Source: T1SED10-198M sp003554345 [NCBI: Candidatus Sumerlaeota bacterium]
Lineage (GTDB): Bacteria; Sumerlaeota; T1SED10-198M
DNA length: 6,456 nt
Assembly: GCA_003554345.1 (NCBI GenBank)
Contig: PWGE01000103.1
Location: 1-6,456, forward strand
Reading direction: 5' to 3'
Numbering within the stretch: the first letter of the stretch is position 1; each line of letters starts with the position of its first letter. Under the pieces are notes generated by a model that saw only the letters and a list, made by a program, of their open reading frames with translations, was not told the origin of the DNA and did not search any database. A program made the translations under genes and the position numbers. Of the stretch, positions 5,480-6,456 are shown in pieces.

Positions 5480-6456
5480 ATGAAAAGAAAAGAAATTACT
5501 GGTCCCACCTTTAAGGAAATGTTAAACCCTGCTTCTCAGCCGGAACATTTGCGAAAAAAAGCTTTGAAAGCTCAAGAAGATGATCCTCTTGACCCGGTGA
5601 ACCTATTCAATATAACTTTTAAAGACCCTTCCGATCGTATAAGATACTTTGTTGTTCCAAAAGAGCTTACAGGTGTTAAGGCGAATATAGTCTTTTTGAC
5701 TGCCAGAGATTTTCCCACCGGTAGTCATAAGGTAGGGCCAACATATACGATATTAATGGAAAAAATTATTGATAAAGAGGTTGACCCCACCCAACATTCA
5801 CTGGTGTGGCCTTCTACTGGTAATTATGGTATAGGTGGAGCATGGGTGGGAACGCGACTGGGTTATGATTCTGTGGTGATTTTACCGGAAGAGATGAGTG
5901 TTGAACGCTTTAAGCAAATTGAACAATATGGGGGACGAATCATAAAAACCAGTGGGGGTGAGAGCAACGTAAAAGAGATTTATGATAAATGTCACGAGCT
6001 GGTGGAACAGCAGCCAGAAAAAATACGAATTCTTAACCAGTTTAGCGAATGGGGCAATTATCATTTTCATTATTATGTGACGGGAAATACATCTCTGGAG
6101 TTAATACGGGAGTTGAAGGAAAGAGGCATTGGCAATGGTTCATGTAGTGCTGTTGTTTCTGCTATGGGATCTGGAGGCACGATTGCTTTTGGGGATCGTA
6201 TTAAACAGGTTTATCCCTCAAATCTGATAGTAGGTGTGGAACCCGTTCAGTGTCCTACTATTACCATGAATGGGTATGGAAGTCATGATATTCAGGGAAT
6301 CGGGGACAAGCATGTTACCTGGATACATAATGTTATGAATATGGACTGCATGATATGTGTTGATGACATGGAATCAAAAAAGGGGCTCCAGTTGGTGACT
6401 GATGAGAAGGGGAAATCTTTTTTGCGGGAAAACACCATGATTCCGGAAGAGACTAT
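5480..6456 (+). CDS. Fold-type II PLP-dependent enzyme, cysteine synthase/TrpB-like (3' end cut off)
   Basis: The frame is open from ATG 5480 to the window edge (325 codons and two bases), so the C-terminus is missing. It is recognised as the PALP fold-type II PLP family. The likely Schiff-base lysine is Lys84 in PTGSHKVGPTY (79-89), a context closer to tryptophan synthase beta than to cysteine synthase. PSTGNYGIGG (111-120) matches the substrate-binding Ser/Thr-Gly-Asn loop, and SAMGSGGTIA (227-236) the glycine loop holding the PLP phosphate. Further blocks are NQFSEWGNYHFH (186-197), GVEPVQCPT (252-260) and GIGDKHVTWIHN (273-284). These resemble an uncharacterised group usually annotated as a PLP-dependent protein or cysteine synthase; the reaction is not known to me. 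The start is the first ATG after an in-frame TAA at 5459, with a weak AAAGAAG six bases upstream. It is divergent from the kinase operon. Confidence 0.88.
   Translation, partial: MKRKEITGPTFKEMLNPASQPEHLRKKALKAQEDDPLDPVNLFNITFKDPSDRIRYFVVPKELTGVKANIVFLTARDFPTGSHKVGPTYTILMEKIIDKEVDPTQHSLVWPSTGNYGIGGAWVGTRLGYDSVVILPEEMSVERFKQIEQYGGRIIKTSGGESNVKEIYDKCHELVEQQPEKIRILNQFSEWGNYHFHYYVTGNTSLELIRELKERGIGNGSCSAVVSAMGSGGTIAFGDRIKQVYPSNLIVGVEPVQCPTITMNGYGSHDIQGIGDKHVTWIHNVMNMDCMICVDDMESKKGLQLVTDEKGKSFLRENTMIPEET

Noticed and set aside
5882-6070. Minus-strand frame of 62 codons opposite the PLP-enzyme gene
   Set aside because: It is antisense to conserved PALP blocks; its hydrophobic look follows from the complementary strand.

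Overview
The window comes from an AT-leaning bacterium with tight operons and sigma70-type promoters. The protein families present (a DUF116 protein, a GGDEF/receiver/histidine-kinase hybrid, and an uncharacterised PLP-fold protein) fit an anaerobic lineage such as Desulfobacterota or a neighbouring phylum. That placement rests on gene content and overall feel. No rRNA or other marker gene is present, so it is tentative.

Layout: bases 1-642 hold no convincing gene. They carry three diverged copies of a roughly 50-base hairpin-forming box, a five-unit tandem repeat of about 10 bases, and a GC-rich nested inverted repeat. Bases 643-5431 are a four-gene operon on the minus strand. Its transcription order is a cytoplasmic hybrid sensor kinase with a diguanylate cyclase domain, an ABC transporter ATPase, its ABC-2 type permease, and a small membrane-anchored, cysteine-rich DUF116 protein. 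The gaps are 4, 0 and 6 bases, so the four are almost certainly co-transcribed. From 5480 a divergent plus-strand gene for a fold-type II PLP enzyme runs off the right edge.

The 48-base gap between the divergent genes, plus the first codons of the kinase gene, carries two opposed promoter-like sequences. Each has a perfect TATAAT and a 17-base spacer. The minus-strand one would start transcription within about 5 bases of the kinase start codon, suggesting a leaderless or nearly leaderless mRNA.

The operon suggests a signalling protein that combines phosphorelay and c-di-GMP synthesis, made together with an ABC-2 exporter or membrane-remodelling transporter and a DUF116 protein of unknown role. 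Neither the transported substrate nor the signal can be read from the sequence. I see no defence system, CRISPR array, transposase or RNA gene. The least explained parts are the operon association itself and the repeat-rich left flank.
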